A stretch of DNA of 40,547 nt from an uncultured Oceanobacter sp. (lineage in GTDB: Bacteria > Pseudomonadota > Gammaproteobacteria > Pseudomonadales > Oceanobacteraceae): NCBI GenBank assembly GCA_913061185.1, contig CAJXTI010000033.1:1-40547 (forward strand), in the 5' to 3' direction. Both the position numbers and the translations under genes were made by a program. Below the pieces are notes generated by a model. It saw nothing but the letters and a program-made list of their open reading frames with translations, searched no databases and was not told where the DNA came from. Below are positions 26,927 to 36,769 of this stretch, one piece after another. Within the stretch, counting starts at the first letter, position 1; each line of letters opens with the position of its first letter.

Positions 26927-29616
26927 TCCTGGAGCGACCTGAACTGAAGCTCGCTGACCAGCCAGAGCTTTTGGCCCGGCTGGCGGCATGCTCTGGGCCA
27001 ATTCCGGTCATCCGCGAAGTACTGCAACAAACCCAGCAAAAGGCCGATGCGTATTTTCGCGCCACACTGGATGCAGAAACCCCGGTGCGATTTCGTTCAG
27101 CACAAATGGACACCTTGCTGGCCTGCCTCTGGCAGCACAATGGCCTGCAAAATGACAACCTGGCTCTGGTAGCGGTCGGCGGTTACGGACGTGGAGAACT
27201 ACACCCCTACTCGGACATCGATCTGCTATTGCTCTGTCGCGACGAAGCAGCCATCACCACCAGCTCTGAACAGCTGCAAGGGTTTATCACTCTGCTTTGG
27301 GATCTGAAGCTGGAAGTCGGTCATAGCGTCAGAACACTAGACGATTGCCGCAAGGAAGCATCGAAAGACCTCACCATTATTACCAACATGCTTGAAAGCC
27401 GAATGATCGCCGGTACGGCTGAACTCTACGCTGACCTGAGGAACATTATCGACAGCCCGGATATGTGGCCTGCGGCAACTTTTTTCAAAGAGAAATGGCA
27501 CGAACTGGAAAAACGTCACGACAAGCATAACGACTCCGAATACAACCTCGAACCCAATGTCAAAAACTCGCCGGGGGCCTTGCGTGACATCCAGACCGTC
27601 AGCTGGGTGACCACACGATACTTTGGTGACGGCAGCCTCAAGGCACTGGAGAACCGGGGCTTTCTGACCGAGTTTGAATTCACACGACTGGCCGGCAGCA
27701 TGAAATTTCTCTGGCAGGTACGTTACGCCCTGCACATGCTGGCAGGACGGGAAGAAGACCGCCTGTTGTTTAACCTGCAACGCCAGATTGCCAGCCTGCT
27801 GGGATTTGAAGATGACAACGATCATCTCGGTGTCGAGCGCTTTATGACCCGCTTTTACCGCAACCAGCTCTCAACCACCGAGTTATGCGATCTGTTGTTG
27901 CTGCATTTCAACGAAGATTTCATGAAAAGCCATGAAGGTATCGAGCCCGTTGCTGTAAACGAACACTTTGTGCTGTTTAATGGTTACCTGCAATTGATTG
28001 ATCTGCAGCTGTTTGCCCGCGAGCCCGCCTGGTTATTAAAAGTCTTTGTCCTTTGTGCCAACACCCCCGACCTGAAAGGTGTTCATTCCGATACCATTCG
28101 TGCATTACGTGATCATCGCCATCTAATTGACTATACATTCCGCACCAACCCCGCAAACAATGCCTGTTTTATTGATCTGATTTGCCACAAAAATCACGTC
28201 GTGCGTGAATTGTCACGCATGATGCGCTACGGCATTCTCGGACGTTACATTCCCGAGTTTGGTCGTATCATCGGCATGATGGAGCACGACCTGCTGCACA
28301 TTCATACCGTCGATGACCACAGCTTCCGCATGATCCGCATGTTGCGCCAGCTGCGCTTTTCCAGCCTGCGTAACCAGTACCCGCTGGCATCCAAGCTGAT
28401 TCATCGCATTCAGCGCCGCGAAGTCCTGTATCTGGCCTCCCTGCTGCACGACACTGGCAAGGCTCAGGAAGGTGATCATTCCAGTAACGGCGAAGCCATC
28501 GCCTTGCAGTTTTGCAGCCAGCACAATCTGCGCCCCACCGATACCCATATGGTCTGCTGGCTGGTCGCCAACCACCTCACTATGTCGTACGCGGCACAAC
28601 GGCTCGATCTGAACAATCCGGATGACATTCACCAGTTTGCATTGGACATTGGCGACCAGCATCACCTCGACATGCTCTACCTGATCACCCTGGCCGATAT
28701 GATCAGCACCAATCCAAAGCTTTGGACCAGCTGGCGTGCAGAGCAGATGCGCTCGCTGTATTTTAATACCCAACAAGCCCTGCGTCGTGGTCTCGCCAAT
28801 CCATTAAACAAGGAAGACTATATCGAGGAAATTCAGCAGGAAGCCTTGTCGCAACTGACAACACAGGGACTGAGCCGGGAGCAAACCCTGGCGATCTGGG
28901 GCGACTGTGGTGATGATTATTTTCTAAGAGAAAGTGTTGACAACATTCTCTGGCACACCCTATCCATCGCTGGGCATGGCAATAAAAGAGATCCACTGAT
29001 TTCCATTCGCCAAACCTCTGACCGGGATCGGGAAGGTGCCACACAGATTTTTATTTACATGAAAGACCAGATCGACCTGTTTGCAGTCACCACTGCCACC
29101 CTGGATCAGCTCAACCTCAATATTCAGGATGCCCGAGTCATGACCTCCGAATCAGACAACAAGGCCGTTGATACCTATATCGTTCTGGATGAGAACAACC
29201 GTCCGATCAATGACCCACAACGCCTGGACACCATCCGTCACGCCTTGATCACTGCGCTGGAGAACCCGGAAGAATACTCCACGATCATTCAGCGCCGCAC
29301 TCCGCGTCTGCTCAAGCAATTTCCAGTCGAGACCCAAGTCACCATGAGCAATGATCCTCACATGCAACGCACGGTGCTGGAAGTCACGGCAGCCGACCGT
29401 CCGGGATTACTGGCACGCGTGGGTGCTATTTTCTCCGAGTTTGGCGCCCAGATGCAGGGAGCCAAGATTCTCACCGAAGGTGAACGAGTATCGGATATTT
29501 TCTACATCGTGGATCAGAATGGAGAACCGTTTTCCGACCCGGTGTTATGCCAGCAACTGCAACACGCCATTATATTAGGCCTGGATGATCAGATTCAGGC
29601 ACAAACGGCTGTTTAA
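26923..29616 (+). CDS. glnD: Bifunctional uridylyltransferase/uridylyl-removing enzyme GlnD
   Basis: Senses glutamine and modifies PII proteins, controlling glutamine synthetase and Ntr. It has 897 aa, usual length. Domains: nucleotidyltransferase (GGYGRGELHPYSDIDLLL, residues 86-103, Asp98 and Asp100 catalytic); a linker region; an HD hydrolase domain with His509-Asp510 (LLHDTGK); and two C-terminal ACT domains (about 710-790 and 815-890), the second opening with VTAADRPGLLARVG. Both activities should be intact. Coupled to map; the dapC/dapD genes that often follow are not here. Confidence 0.98.
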   Translation: MILERPELKLADQPELLARLAACSGPIPVIREVLQQTQQKADAYFRATLDAETPVRFRSAQMDTLLACLWQHNGLQNDNLALVAVGGYGRGELHPYSDIDLLLLCRDEAAITTSSEQLQGFITLLWDLKLEVGHSVRTLDDCRKEASKDLTIITNMLESRMIAGTAELYADLRNIIDSPDMWPAATFFKEKWHELEKRHDKHNDSEYNLEPNVKNSPGALRDIQTVSWVTTRYFGDGSLKALENRGFLTEFEFTRLAGSMKFLWQVRYALHMLAGREEDRLLFNLQRQIASLLGFEDDNDHLGVERFMTRFYRNQLSTTELCDLLLLHFNEDFMKSHEGIEPVAVNEHFVLFNGYLQLIDLQLFAREPAWLLKVFVLCANTPDLKGVHSDTIRALRDHRHLIDYTFRTNPANNACFIDLICHKNHVVRELSRMMRYGILGRYIPEFGRIIGMMEHDLLHIHTVDDHSFRMIRMLRQLRFSSLRNQYPLASKLIHRIQRREVLYLASLLHDTGKAQEGDHSSNGEAIALQFCSQHNLRPTDTHMVCWLVANHLTMSYAAQRLDLNNPDDIHQFALDIGDQHHLDMLYLITLADMISTNPKLWTSWRAEQMRSLYFNTQQALRRGLANPLNKEDYIEEIQQEALSQLTTQGLSREQTLAIWGDCGDDYFLRESVDNILWHTLSIAGHGNKRDPLISIRQTSDRDREGATQIFIYMKDQIDLFAVTTATLDQLNLNIQDARVMTSESDNKAVDTYIVLDENNRPINDPQRLDTIRHALITALENPEEYSTIIQRRTPRLLKQFPVETQVTMSNDPHMQRTVLEVTAADRPGLLARVGAIFSEFGAQMQGAKILTEGERVSDIFYIVDQNGEPFSDPVLCQQLQHAIILGLDDQIQAQTAV

Positions 29617-29726
29617 TAGATCATTCCATAGCCTTTCATTCGATTTATTCGATTGATAGCCGGTAAATTATCCTCAGCAGCCAGAAGAAAGACGGTGTAG
29701 CCTTCTCACATTATCAGGAGAATGTT

Positions 29727-30560
29727 ATGTCCCAGCGTTACCAGAAAATCATTCGCAGCCACGCCAGTTCTGATGGCGATGGCGTAAAAATTCAGCGTGT
29801 CGCACTCTTTAACGACACCGCCTCCGATCCATTTCTAATGATCGACGAACTGCGATCAGACAACCCGGATGACTACATCGGCGGCTTCCCGCCCCACCCT
29901 CACCGGGGCATGGAAACCCTGACCTATTTGCTTCAGGGCGCACTGGAACACAAGGATCACCTTGGTAACCGCGGCCTGATCAACAGTGGTGGCGCACAAT
30001 GGATGTCGGCCGGACGCGGCATTATTCACTCCGAAATGCCGTCGCGGGAAATGGACGCACTGCATGGCTTCCAGCTCTGGATTAATCTGCCTGCCAGCGA
30101 AAAGATGAAGACACCGGGGTACCGTGATGTTGCCGCTGATGAAATTCTGCACCAAACGGCTGCCTGCGGTGCTCAACTAAAGCTGATCGCCGGACACTGG
30201 ATCATCGATGGTGAAAACTATGTCGCACCATTGGCAACCATCGCAGCCAACGCTGGCATTGCCGACATACACCTTGACGCTGGGCAACAGCTCACTTTGC
30301 CAATCACTGCTGGCCATAGCGCCATGGCCTATGTTTATCAGGGTCTCTTAACTGACATGAACCACAGCCAGTCTCTGGTTATGTTTGACACCGCTGAAGA
30401 AATAATCACGCTGAATGCCGCCAGTGATACCGATCTGCTGCTGCTGACGGGACGCCCATTGCGAGAACCAATAGCTCACTACGGGCCATTTGTGATGAAC
30501 AGCGTCGAGGAAATCGAACAAGCCATTGCCGACTACAACGCTGGCCGTTTTGGCCAATAA
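29727..30560 (+). CDS. Pirin family protein
   Basis: A cupin metalloprotein of 277 aa. The metal ligands His57, His59 (PPHPHRGMET), His101 and Glu103 (GIIHSEMP) match those of E. coli YhhW, a quercetin 2,3-dioxygenase in vitro; the cellular role of most pirins is unsettled. The N-terminal cupin (about 20-120) is complete and the C-terminal cupin (150-245) lacks metal ligands, as usual. A strong AGGAG lies 6 nt before the ATG. It is 110 nt after glnD and ends at a bidirectional terminator. Confidence 0.95.
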   Translation: MSQRYQKIIRSHASSDGDGVKIQRVALFNDTASDPFLMIDELRSDNPDDYIGGFPPHPHRGMETLTYLLQGALEHKDHLGNRGLINSGGAQWMSAGRGIIHSEMPSREMDALHGFQLWINLPASEKMKTPGYRDVAADEILHQTAACGAQLKLIAGHWIIDGENYVAPLATIAANAGIADIHLDAGQQLTLPITAGHSAMAYVYQGLLTDMNHSQSLVMFDTAEEIITLNAASDTDLLLLTGRPLREPIAHYGPFVMNSVEEIEQAIADYNAGRFGQ

Positions 30561-30590
30561 CCACGACCAGTTATAACCGGCACTGCAGCC

Positions 30591-30619
30591 AAAAAGCCAA
30601 CCTACTCGGTTGGCTTTTT
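30591..30619. terminator. Bidirectional terminator between pirin and helicase genes
   Basis: AAAAAGCCAACC and its complement GGTTGGCTTTTT flank a 5-nt loop, a 12-bp stem with A5 and T5 ends that works on both strands. The stop codon of the helicase (30602-30604) lies at the loop edge, so the hairpin also encodes its last residues. Confidence 0.9.
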
Positions 30620-32014
30620 CCGATGTAACGGTGCAAAGCCTTCGCCATCCGTGACATTACTTTTACGCGTACTCGGACGACTCCCTACAGCAGCAGGACG
30701 GTTCCCTTCCGCTGCACGGCTTCCAGCAGCGGGACGGCTCCCCGCAACAGCAGGTCGGGATGGACGCGGCCCGGTTCTGGCTGGCTTGCCATCACGACCG
30801 GACGAAGCAGCTTTGGTCTTTGGTTTACGTTTACCAACAGATGCCGCCTTGCCCGAAGCCTTGAGTTTTTTCGGGCCTTTGTATACCGCCACCAAGCCTT
30901 CAATTTTGCGCGGTTCCATCACAACCTGAATATAACTTTCGATCGCCGCCTTGAGATTCCATTCATACGGAGAAATCAGACTGATGGCCAAACCCGACTT
31001 GCCTGCCCGGCCAGTACGGCCAATACGGTGAACGTATTCATCGCCCTTGCGCGCCAGATCATAATTGATCACCAGATCCATTCCCTCAACATCCAGGCCA
31101 CGCGCCGCCACATCCGTCGCCACCAGAATATTACGTTTGCCTTCCCTGAGCGTCTGCATCACATACTTGCGCTCATCCTGGGTCATTTCGCCGTGTAGCA
31201 TGGCAACACCGTTACGATGACGACGAACAAATTCTGACAGGCGTTCGACCTCGGTGCGTTTATTAACAAAAATCAACGCCTTTTCGTAGGTTTCATGCGC
31301 CAGTAACCAAGCGATCAAGCGGTCTTTATGAGCGTTATCATCCGCAAGAATCCGCTGCTGGGTGATTAAACCGTGCTGCTCCTGAATGGTATGGGTAGTG
31401 ATTTCTTCAGGATTTTTCAGCAGATTGGCGGCAATTCGGCCAACCCCTTCATGGCGCAAGGTCGCCGAAAGCAGCATGGTCTGACGCTCGTTATTACAAG
31501 CGCGACGAATGATGTCCATATCTTCGGCAAAGCCCATATCCAGCATACGGTCGGCTTCATCCAGAATCAGATATTCCAGATCGCCCAGATCACACGTACC
31601 ACGTTTCAGGTGATCCACCAGACGACCTGGCGTTGCAATAATCAACTCCGGATTTTTACGCAGCAACGCCGCCTGATACTGGAACTCTTCACCACCACAC
31701 AACTGTCCGACACTGAGTGTCGTCAGATCACAAAAATGCTGACACACCTTGGTCACCTGGGTAGCCAGCTCTCGGGTGGGACACATAATCAACGCACGGG
31801 TTGCGGAGTTGGGCGCATCCCGATCCAGTAACCCCTGCATCACGGGCAACAGATAGGCCAGGGTTTTACCACTGCCCGTCTCGGCACAGACCTGAATATC
31901 CTTGCCCGCCAATGCCAGCGGCAGTACTGCCTGCTGCACCTCCGTCGGAGCTTCCAGAGACAATTTTTCCAGGCCAAGCGCCAGGCGAGCATTCAGGGGA
32001 TAATCAGTAAACAC
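30602..32014 (-). CDS. DEAD-box ATP-dependent RNA helicase (SrmB/RhlE-like)
   Basis: A 470-aa RNA helicase probably acting in ribosome assembly or mRNA turnover. Motifs in order: AETGSGKT (44-51), PTRELA (79-84), TPGR (128-131), DEAD (152-155), SAT (183-185), and HRIGRTGR (329-336). A basic, low-complexity tail follows (about 376-470), with Lys/Arg clusters and repeats such as GSRPAAGSRAAEGNRPAAVG that should bind RNA. GTG is the start codon. I cannot separate SrmB from other subfamilies with certainty. Confidence 0.93.
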   Translation of the reverse strand: MFTDYPLNARLALGLEKLSLEAPTEVQQAVLPLALAGKDIQVCAETGSGKTLAYLLPVMQGLLDRDAPNSATRALIMCPTRELATQVTKVCQHFCDLTTLSVGQLCGGEEFQYQAALLRKNPELIIATPGRLVDHLKRGTCDLGDLEYLILDEADRMLDMGFAEDMDIIRRACNNERQTMLLSATLRHEGVGRIAANLLKNPEEITTHTIQEQHGLITQQRILADDNAHKDRLIAWLLAHETYEKALIFVNKRTEVERLSEFVRRHRNGVAMLHGEMTQDERKYVMQTLREGKRNILVATDVAARGLDVEGMDLVINYDLARKGDEYVHRIGRTGRAGKSGLAISLISPYEWNLKAAIESYIQVVMEPRKIEGLVAVYKGPKKLKASGKAASVGKRKPKTKAASSGRDGKPARTGPRPSRPAVAGSRPAAGSRAAEGNRPAAVGSRPSTRKSNVTDGEGFAPLHRKKPTE

Positions 32015-32163
32015 GTAGACGCCTCACAATAATATTGCGGCGATTATAACAGCCGGATGACAGAGACACCCTGAATTAAACGAACTGTCACTGCATCTCT
32101 TCAGACTGAAGGCAATTGACCGTAAACTGGCCATATCAGGATTATCAAAAACGGAAAACGATA

Positions 32164-33006
32164 ATGACGTACACACCCAAACTGACTATCAACACATCCT
32201 TGCTGCTTTCGGGAATCACCACCGCCCTGATCTTGGCCGGTTGCGCCACCAGCCCCACCGGACGTACCCAATTGATGGTAATCTCACCAGAAAAAGCCAT
32301 CAGCGAATCCAAAAGCGCCTACCTGAGCACCGTCAGCGAGCTGGAAGAAAGCGACCAGCTGGTCACCGACCCCAAGCGCATCAGTCGCATCAAAACCATT
32401 ACCGGAAGACTGATCACAGAAGCGGTTGCCAAATACCCGAAAACAGCCAGCTGGGAATGGAGTGTGGCCATCATTAACGACCCCGACACCTTGAACGCCT
32501 GGTGTATGGCCGGCGGTCGTATGGCTATTTATACCGGCATTATCGACCAACTCAATCTGACCGATGATGAAATTGCCCAAATCATGGGGCATGAAATTTC
32601 CCACGCGCTGGCCAACCACACCGCCGAGCAAATGTCGCGGGCCATGGTGATCAATGCCGGCCTGGCGGCAACAGCTGCCGCTACCGACAACAACGCCATC
32701 GCCCTCTCGGGTGGTGCCATGGCAGCGAAGTATGCCTTGCAACTGCCCAACAGTCGGACTGCCGAAAACGAAGCAGACCGTATCGGCATCGAGCTGGCTA
32801 CCCGTGCTGGTTATTCCCCGACCTCCGCCGTTACGCTCTGGGAAAAAATGCAGAAAGTCGGTGGCAGCTCCGGGCCGGAGTTCTTATCAACTCACCCGTC
32901 ATCTGGCAACCGCGCCAAGGAACTGGGTAAACTGGCTCCGGAAATGAGAAAACTCAACCCAACGGCCAAAAAGTCTGCGGTGTATCCGGTGACCATCGTG
33001 CAGTAA
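32164..33006 (+). CDS. M48 family metalloprotease, lipoprotein
   Basis: A 280-aa zinc protease predicted to be a lipoprotein: signal peptide with lipobox LAGC, lipidated Cys27. The active site is HEISH (143-147) with a third ligand probably Glu201 in AENEADRIG. Ala at +2 favours outer-membrane sorting. It resembles the LoiP/YggG group involved in outer-membrane quality control; substrate unknown. The start at 32164 was chosen because the signal peptide begins there and GGAA lies about 9 nt upstream. It is divergent from the helicase gene. Confidence 0.93.
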   Translation: MTYTPKLTINTSLLLSGITTALILAGCATSPTGRTQLMVISPEKAISESKSAYLSTVSELEESDQLVTDPKRISRIKTITGRLITEAVAKYPKTASWEWSVAIINDPDTLNAWCMAGGRMAIYTGIIDQLNLTDDEIAQIMGHEISHALANHTAEQMSRAMVINAGLAATAAATDNNAIALSGGAMAAKYALQLPNSRTAENEADRIGIELATRAGYSPTSAVTLWEKMQKVGGSSGPEFLSTHPSSGNRAKELGKLAPEMRKLNPTAKKSAVYPVTIVQ

Positions 33007-33021
33007 CGCATAATAATAAGA

Positions 33022-33043
33022 GGACGGGGGCAGCGCCCCGTCC
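33022..33043. terminator. Hairpin between M48 protease and SEC-C genes
   Basis: GGACGGGG and CCCCGTCC form an 8-bp GC-rich stem with a 6-nt loop between two convergent genes. Neither side has a T-tract, so it is a likely but imperfect terminator. Confidence 0.55.
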
Positions 33044-33074
33044 CTAACTCTGGCTGTCCCTGTCCATTACAACA

Positions 33075-34997
33075 TCAGCTCGGCAGATGCCTCAACAGCC
33101 ACTGACGGCAACCCACCACAGCCTGATTGTCGTTGTCTTCCAGCAGTATCTGGCCAAAGGTTACCAGCGTTGTATTTTCCAACGGACTCAGGCTTGTCTC
33201 TGCCAGCGCCATCTTGAGCTGGCGTAAAAACTTGCGATTGCGCACTAACAATTGTTGAATACAAGCCAGCGCGTCTTGTGGCTGTTGCTGTAACTGAAGA
33301 GCATAAGCCTGCATCAGGATACACGCCACCGAGGTGCGTCGACATCCCCGTACCAGCGCCACCAGCTGTTCACTTTTCTGCTGTTTCAGGTAAACCAGTG
33401 CCAGCGCTTCTTGCAACCACACTGGCGTGGCTGGCTCTCGTGCAACCAGTTGTTCCAGCATATCTTCATTATCCACATCACCGTCAACGTGCTCGCAACA
33501 ATCCAGGTAGTAGTCGTATGCCAGATCCCAAAACGGCTGATTGGCCTTTAAACGCCCAGGTAACGTCAGCTCAGCGGGTAAGGATAAACAGATATTCATT
33601 AACACTTCCCGACGCTTGAACCCCAATATCATTCTGAATATACCAAAACAACTGAGCTGGTTAGGGCTGTCAGCAGTGTCGTCTGCTTCTGGATAGGGCA
33701 GCGGCTGCGCCATATCTGTCAACCGCTGAATCACCTCAATATGATTCAGCAAGGCTGGGGCCTGACGTAATATGTCGATCCAGCGAGTATCTGGCAGCAA
33801 CCAACGCATGTCATCGGCCATTTCCCGGAAATGGTCGTCACCTAACCTTCGCTCTTGGCGCTGAGCCTGAGAGAGACAGTCTTGTTCCATCAAGCCCAGT
33901 TGCTGTATCCATGCCTTATAGTCTTGACGGTATTCCGCTTTCAGAATTCGTGACGCCTCGCCTTTAACGACCTTGAAGTCACACGCAGACCCGGTAAAGG
34001 TATTTTCAGACCTCTCAAACAGCGAGAGTACCTTTTCGACATTCACAATATACGGATCGGCCAACGCTAAAGCCGCAGTCTCTTCGCGCGCATCTAACAG
34101 GTTTTCGATCCTATCGAGTTGTTGAAGATAAAGCGCCTTGCCTTCCTTCACCACTTGATTGACGAACTCCAGAATCGGGGTGCCCTGTTGATACTTTTTC
34201 TGCAATCGGGCTTGCCAGAATTTGGCTCTGGCGCGTACTTCCGCATCTTCGGCAACAGCGCACAATATGGTCAGTTCCGTCATTGGCAATTCGTACTGGT
34301 CAGGATCCAGACGCATCGCCTGCTGCAAATATTGCCGGGCTTCTGCTGCCTGCCCTTGTTCAAATACAAACATAGCCAGACGCTGATAGGCAACAGACTG
34401 TACCGACGGTGCGCGTTTGCATTCGGTCAGTTGCTGCATCAAAGCAAATCGTTCGTCATCCAGCTGCACTTCAAGCAACGCATCGAACAAGGTACTCACC
34501 AGCTCCTGATGCTCGTTTCTGAGTTTTGCGGGTTCGCAGGTCAGATAACGCCCGACCGTCACCACGGCATCGAATGCCATTTCCGTCATCGCATGTTCAC
34601 AGAACAGAGCGGCAGCGGCGGCTGTCCAGCCTGGCTTTTCCGCCAACGCCAACAACTGCTGGTTATTCATTGCTGACAAGGCCAGCAAAAATAGATCGGC
34701 AGGTACAGGCAGCGGAAAATCACTCAGCGCGACACAGCATTTTTTGAGCTTTTTGCCCGAGCCACAGAAACAGGGATCATTGCGCCCCGGAAAAGCCGGA
34801 GCCACCAAAACAAACTGATTCGAGGATTTGGGCAGTAACTGAAACAGGTACTGCCCCAGTGTATCCGACTTGAAGTCAGCGGCCGGTACCGCCATCGTCT
34901 TTCTGAACAGTGTCAGAAAATGATCAAGATTATCATGGAGTAGTGCGTCAGACAGGGCTTCAGCCATCCACGCCATCGTCTGCGAGTTATTGTTCAT
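33075..34997 (-). CDS. SEC-C motif protein of unknown function
   Basis: A 640-aa cytoplasmic-looking protein. The only clear motif is a zinc-binding SEC-C element, NDPCFCGSGKKLKKCC (Cys76, Cys78, Cys87, Cys88), like the C-terminal tail of SecA that contacts SecB and ribosomes. The rest is mainly helical, rich in Leu, Gln and Ala, with segments such as AEARQYLQQAMRLDPDQYELPM that look like tetratricopeptide repeats. This suggests a protein-interaction scaffold; I cannot assign a function. It stands alone on the minus strand between the M48 protease and lysS. Confidence 0.85.
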   Translation of the reverse strand: MNNNSQTMAWMAEALSDALLHDNLDHFLTLFRKTMAVPAADFKSDTLGQYLFQLLPKSSNQFVLVAPAFPGRNDPCFCGSGKKLKKCCVALSDFPLPVPADLFLLALSAMNNQQLLALAEKPGWTAAAAALFCEHAMTEMAFDAVVTVGRYLTCEPAKLRNEHQELVSTLFDALLEVQLDDERFALMQQLTECKRAPSVQSVAYQRLAMFVFEQGQAAEARQYLQQAMRLDPDQYELPMTELTILCAVAEDAEVRARAKFWQARLQKKYQQGTPILEFVNQVVKEGKALYLQQLDRIENLLDAREETAALALADPYIVNVEKVLSLFERSENTFTGSACDFKVVKGEASRILKAEYRQDYKAWIQQLGLMEQDCLSQAQRQERRLGDDHFREMADDMRWLLPDTRWIDILRQAPALLNHIEVIQRLTDMAQPLPYPEADDTADSPNQLSCFGIFRMILGFKRREVLMNICLSLPAELTLPGRLKANQPFWDLAYDYYLDCCEHVDGDVDNEDMLEQLVAREPATPVWLQEALALVYLKQQKSEQLVALVRGCRRTSVACILMQAYALQLQQQPQDALACIQQLLVRNRKFLRQLKMALAETSLSPLENTTLVTFGQILLEDNDNQAVVGCRQWLLRHLPS

Positions 34998-35019
34998 ATT
35001 ACTGATCCAGAAACAGGCT

Positions 35020-35039
35020 GAACTGCCCTGGGGCAGTTC
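35020..35039 (-). terminator. Hairpin after lysS
   Basis: GAACTGCC and GGCAGTTC flank a 4-base loop (CCAG on the minus strand), about 40 nt after the lysS stop. The following T content is low, so it is a weak intrinsic terminator candidate. Confidence 0.5.
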
Positions 35040-35080
35040 GGGTGCGTACCAAAATGCAAAACAAAAACAGTGAAACCGAA

Positions 35081-36601
35081 TTACGCCAGCGGCTTCATAT
35101 GCGGAAACAGGATCACATCTTTAATGGTGTGTGAGTTGGTAAACAGCATTACCAGACGGTCAATGCCGATCCCTTCACCTGCGGTTGGCGGCATGCCGTA
35201 TTCCAACGCGTTGATATAGTCGGCATCGTAGTGCATCGCCTCATCGTCACCAGCGTCTTTCTCTTCGACCTGCTTGCGGAAGCGGGCCGCTTGGTCTTCC
35301 GCGTCGTTTAACTCGGAGAAACCGTTGGCCAGTTCACGACCGCCGACAAAGAATTCAAAACGGTCGGTCACAAACGGGTTGGCATCGTTACGACGCGCCA
35401 GCGGTGATACTTCCCACGGGTATTCAGTAATAAAGGTGGGCTGATCCAATTGCTCTTCAGCGGTTGCTTCGAAGATTTCACAAATGTACTTGCCTGCCCC
35501 CCAAGCGGCCTGCTTGGGCGAGTCTTTGATACCGACCTGCTGGGCGTACTGTTTCAGCGTGTCGATATGGGCTTCAGCATGATTCAGCACGTCGGCGTCC
35601 ATTGCAGGGTTGTACTTCAGAATCGCATCAACCATGGTCATGCGTTGGAACGGCGCAGCAAAGTCGTAGGTTGATTCGCCATATTCAATGGTAGTGTTGC
35701 CCAGCACCGATTCGGCAATAAATTTCAACATGGATTCGGTAATGTCCATCAGGTCGCGGTAATCCGCATAGGCCTGATAAAACTCGATCATGGTGAATTC
35801 AGGATTATGGCGGGTGCTGGTGCCTTCGTTACGGAAGTTACGATTGATCTCGAACACCTTGTCGAAACCGCCCACCACCAGCCGCTTCAGATACAGTTCT
35901 GGCGCGATCCGCAGGAACATATCAATACCCATGGCATTGTGATGGGTTTCAAAGGGTTTGGCCGTTGCGCCACCCGGAATGCTTTGCAGCATGGGGGTTT
36001 CCACTTCCATAAAACCGCGCTGGGACAAGAAGTAGCGAATGCCTTCAATGATTTTTGAACGCATCAAAAACGTGTTACGAGTTTCTTCATTGATGATCAG
36101 ATCGACATAACGCTGACGATATTTCATCTCCTGATCACCCAGACCATGAAACTTGTCTGGCAGTGGCCGCAAGGACTTGGTCAGGATGCGCAGGTTGGTA
36201 ATGTCATCAATTTCAACGTACAAATCGCCCTTGCCAGATTTCTGCAAGGTGCCCGCCACGCCGACAATATCGCCGATGTCCAGCAGCTGCCACGCTTCGC
36301 TTTCTTTCTGCTTCGGTTTGGCAAGGTAAAACTGGATCGAACCGCTGCTGTCCTGAATCCCGACAAATGGGCCGCCACGACGCATCACACGACCGGCAAC
36401 CACGACCGGGTGCTGCTCTTCCGCCAGGGTTGCCTTGTCTTTTTCGCCATACTTGGCTTTTAATTCACCCGCCAGATGTTCACGCTTGAAGTCATTCGGG
36501 TGGCCATTTGCCAAGCTACCTTCACGCAGCTGTTCCAGCTTGGCGCGACGCTCGGCAATCAGTTTGTTTTCTTCCTGGGCGGTTTGATTCTGTTCGGTCA
36601 T
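35081..36601 (-). CDS. lysS: Lysyl-tRNA synthetase, class II
   Basis: Charges tRNA-Lys. It has 506 aa: an N-terminal OB-fold anticodon-binding domain (about 60-170) and a class II catalytic core. Motif 2 is [20 protein letters not shown] and motif 3 is [14 protein letters not shown]. It follows prfB by 168 nt, the classical prfB-lysS pair. Confidence 0.98.
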   Translation of the reverse strand: MTEQNQTAQEENKLIAERRAKLEQLREGSLANGHPNDFKREHLAGELKAKYGEKDKATLAEEQHPVVVAGRVMRRGGPFVGIQDSSGSIQFYLAKPKQKESEAWQLLDIGDIVGVAGTLQKSGKGDLYVEIDDITNLRILTKSLRPLPDKFHGLGDQEMKYRQRYVDLIINEETRNTFLMRSKIIEGIRYFLSQRGFMEVETPMLQSIPGGATAKPFETHHNAMGIDMFLRIAPELYLKRLVVGGFDKVFEINRNFRNEGTSTRHNPEFTMIEFYQAYADYRDLMDITESMLKFIAESVLGNTTIEYGESTYDFAAPFQRMTMVDAILKYNPAMDADVLNHAEAHIDTLKQYAQQVGIKDSPKQAAWGAGKYICEIFEATAEEQLDQPTFITEYPWEVSPLARRNDANPFVTDRFEFFVGGRELANGFSELNDAEDQAARFRKQVEEKDAGDDEAMHYDADYINALEYGMPPTAGEGIGIDRLVMLFTNSHTIKDVILFPHMKPLA

Positions 36602-36628
36602 TGTTTAACCCGGTTCTGTATAGGGTCG

Positions 36629-36695
36629 GACGTCGAAGTCAGACGTCGAACCTTATATGTATGGTTTTCAGATCAGACGTCAACACACGGACGTC
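36629..36695. repeat. Four GACGTC palindromes between prfB and lysS
   Basis: The palindrome GACGTC occurs at 36629, 36642, 36676 and 36690. The first two are within a 13-bp spaced direct repeat GACGTCGAA and the last two are 14 bp apart. It could be a small operator or spacer repeat; function unknown. Confidence 0.5.
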
Positions 36696-36769
36696 AGACA
36701 CTATGTACTCTGTGCGCGGTAGAGATGGCTTGCCGCCGACATGCAATCGGGCCAAGCCACTGACCAGCA

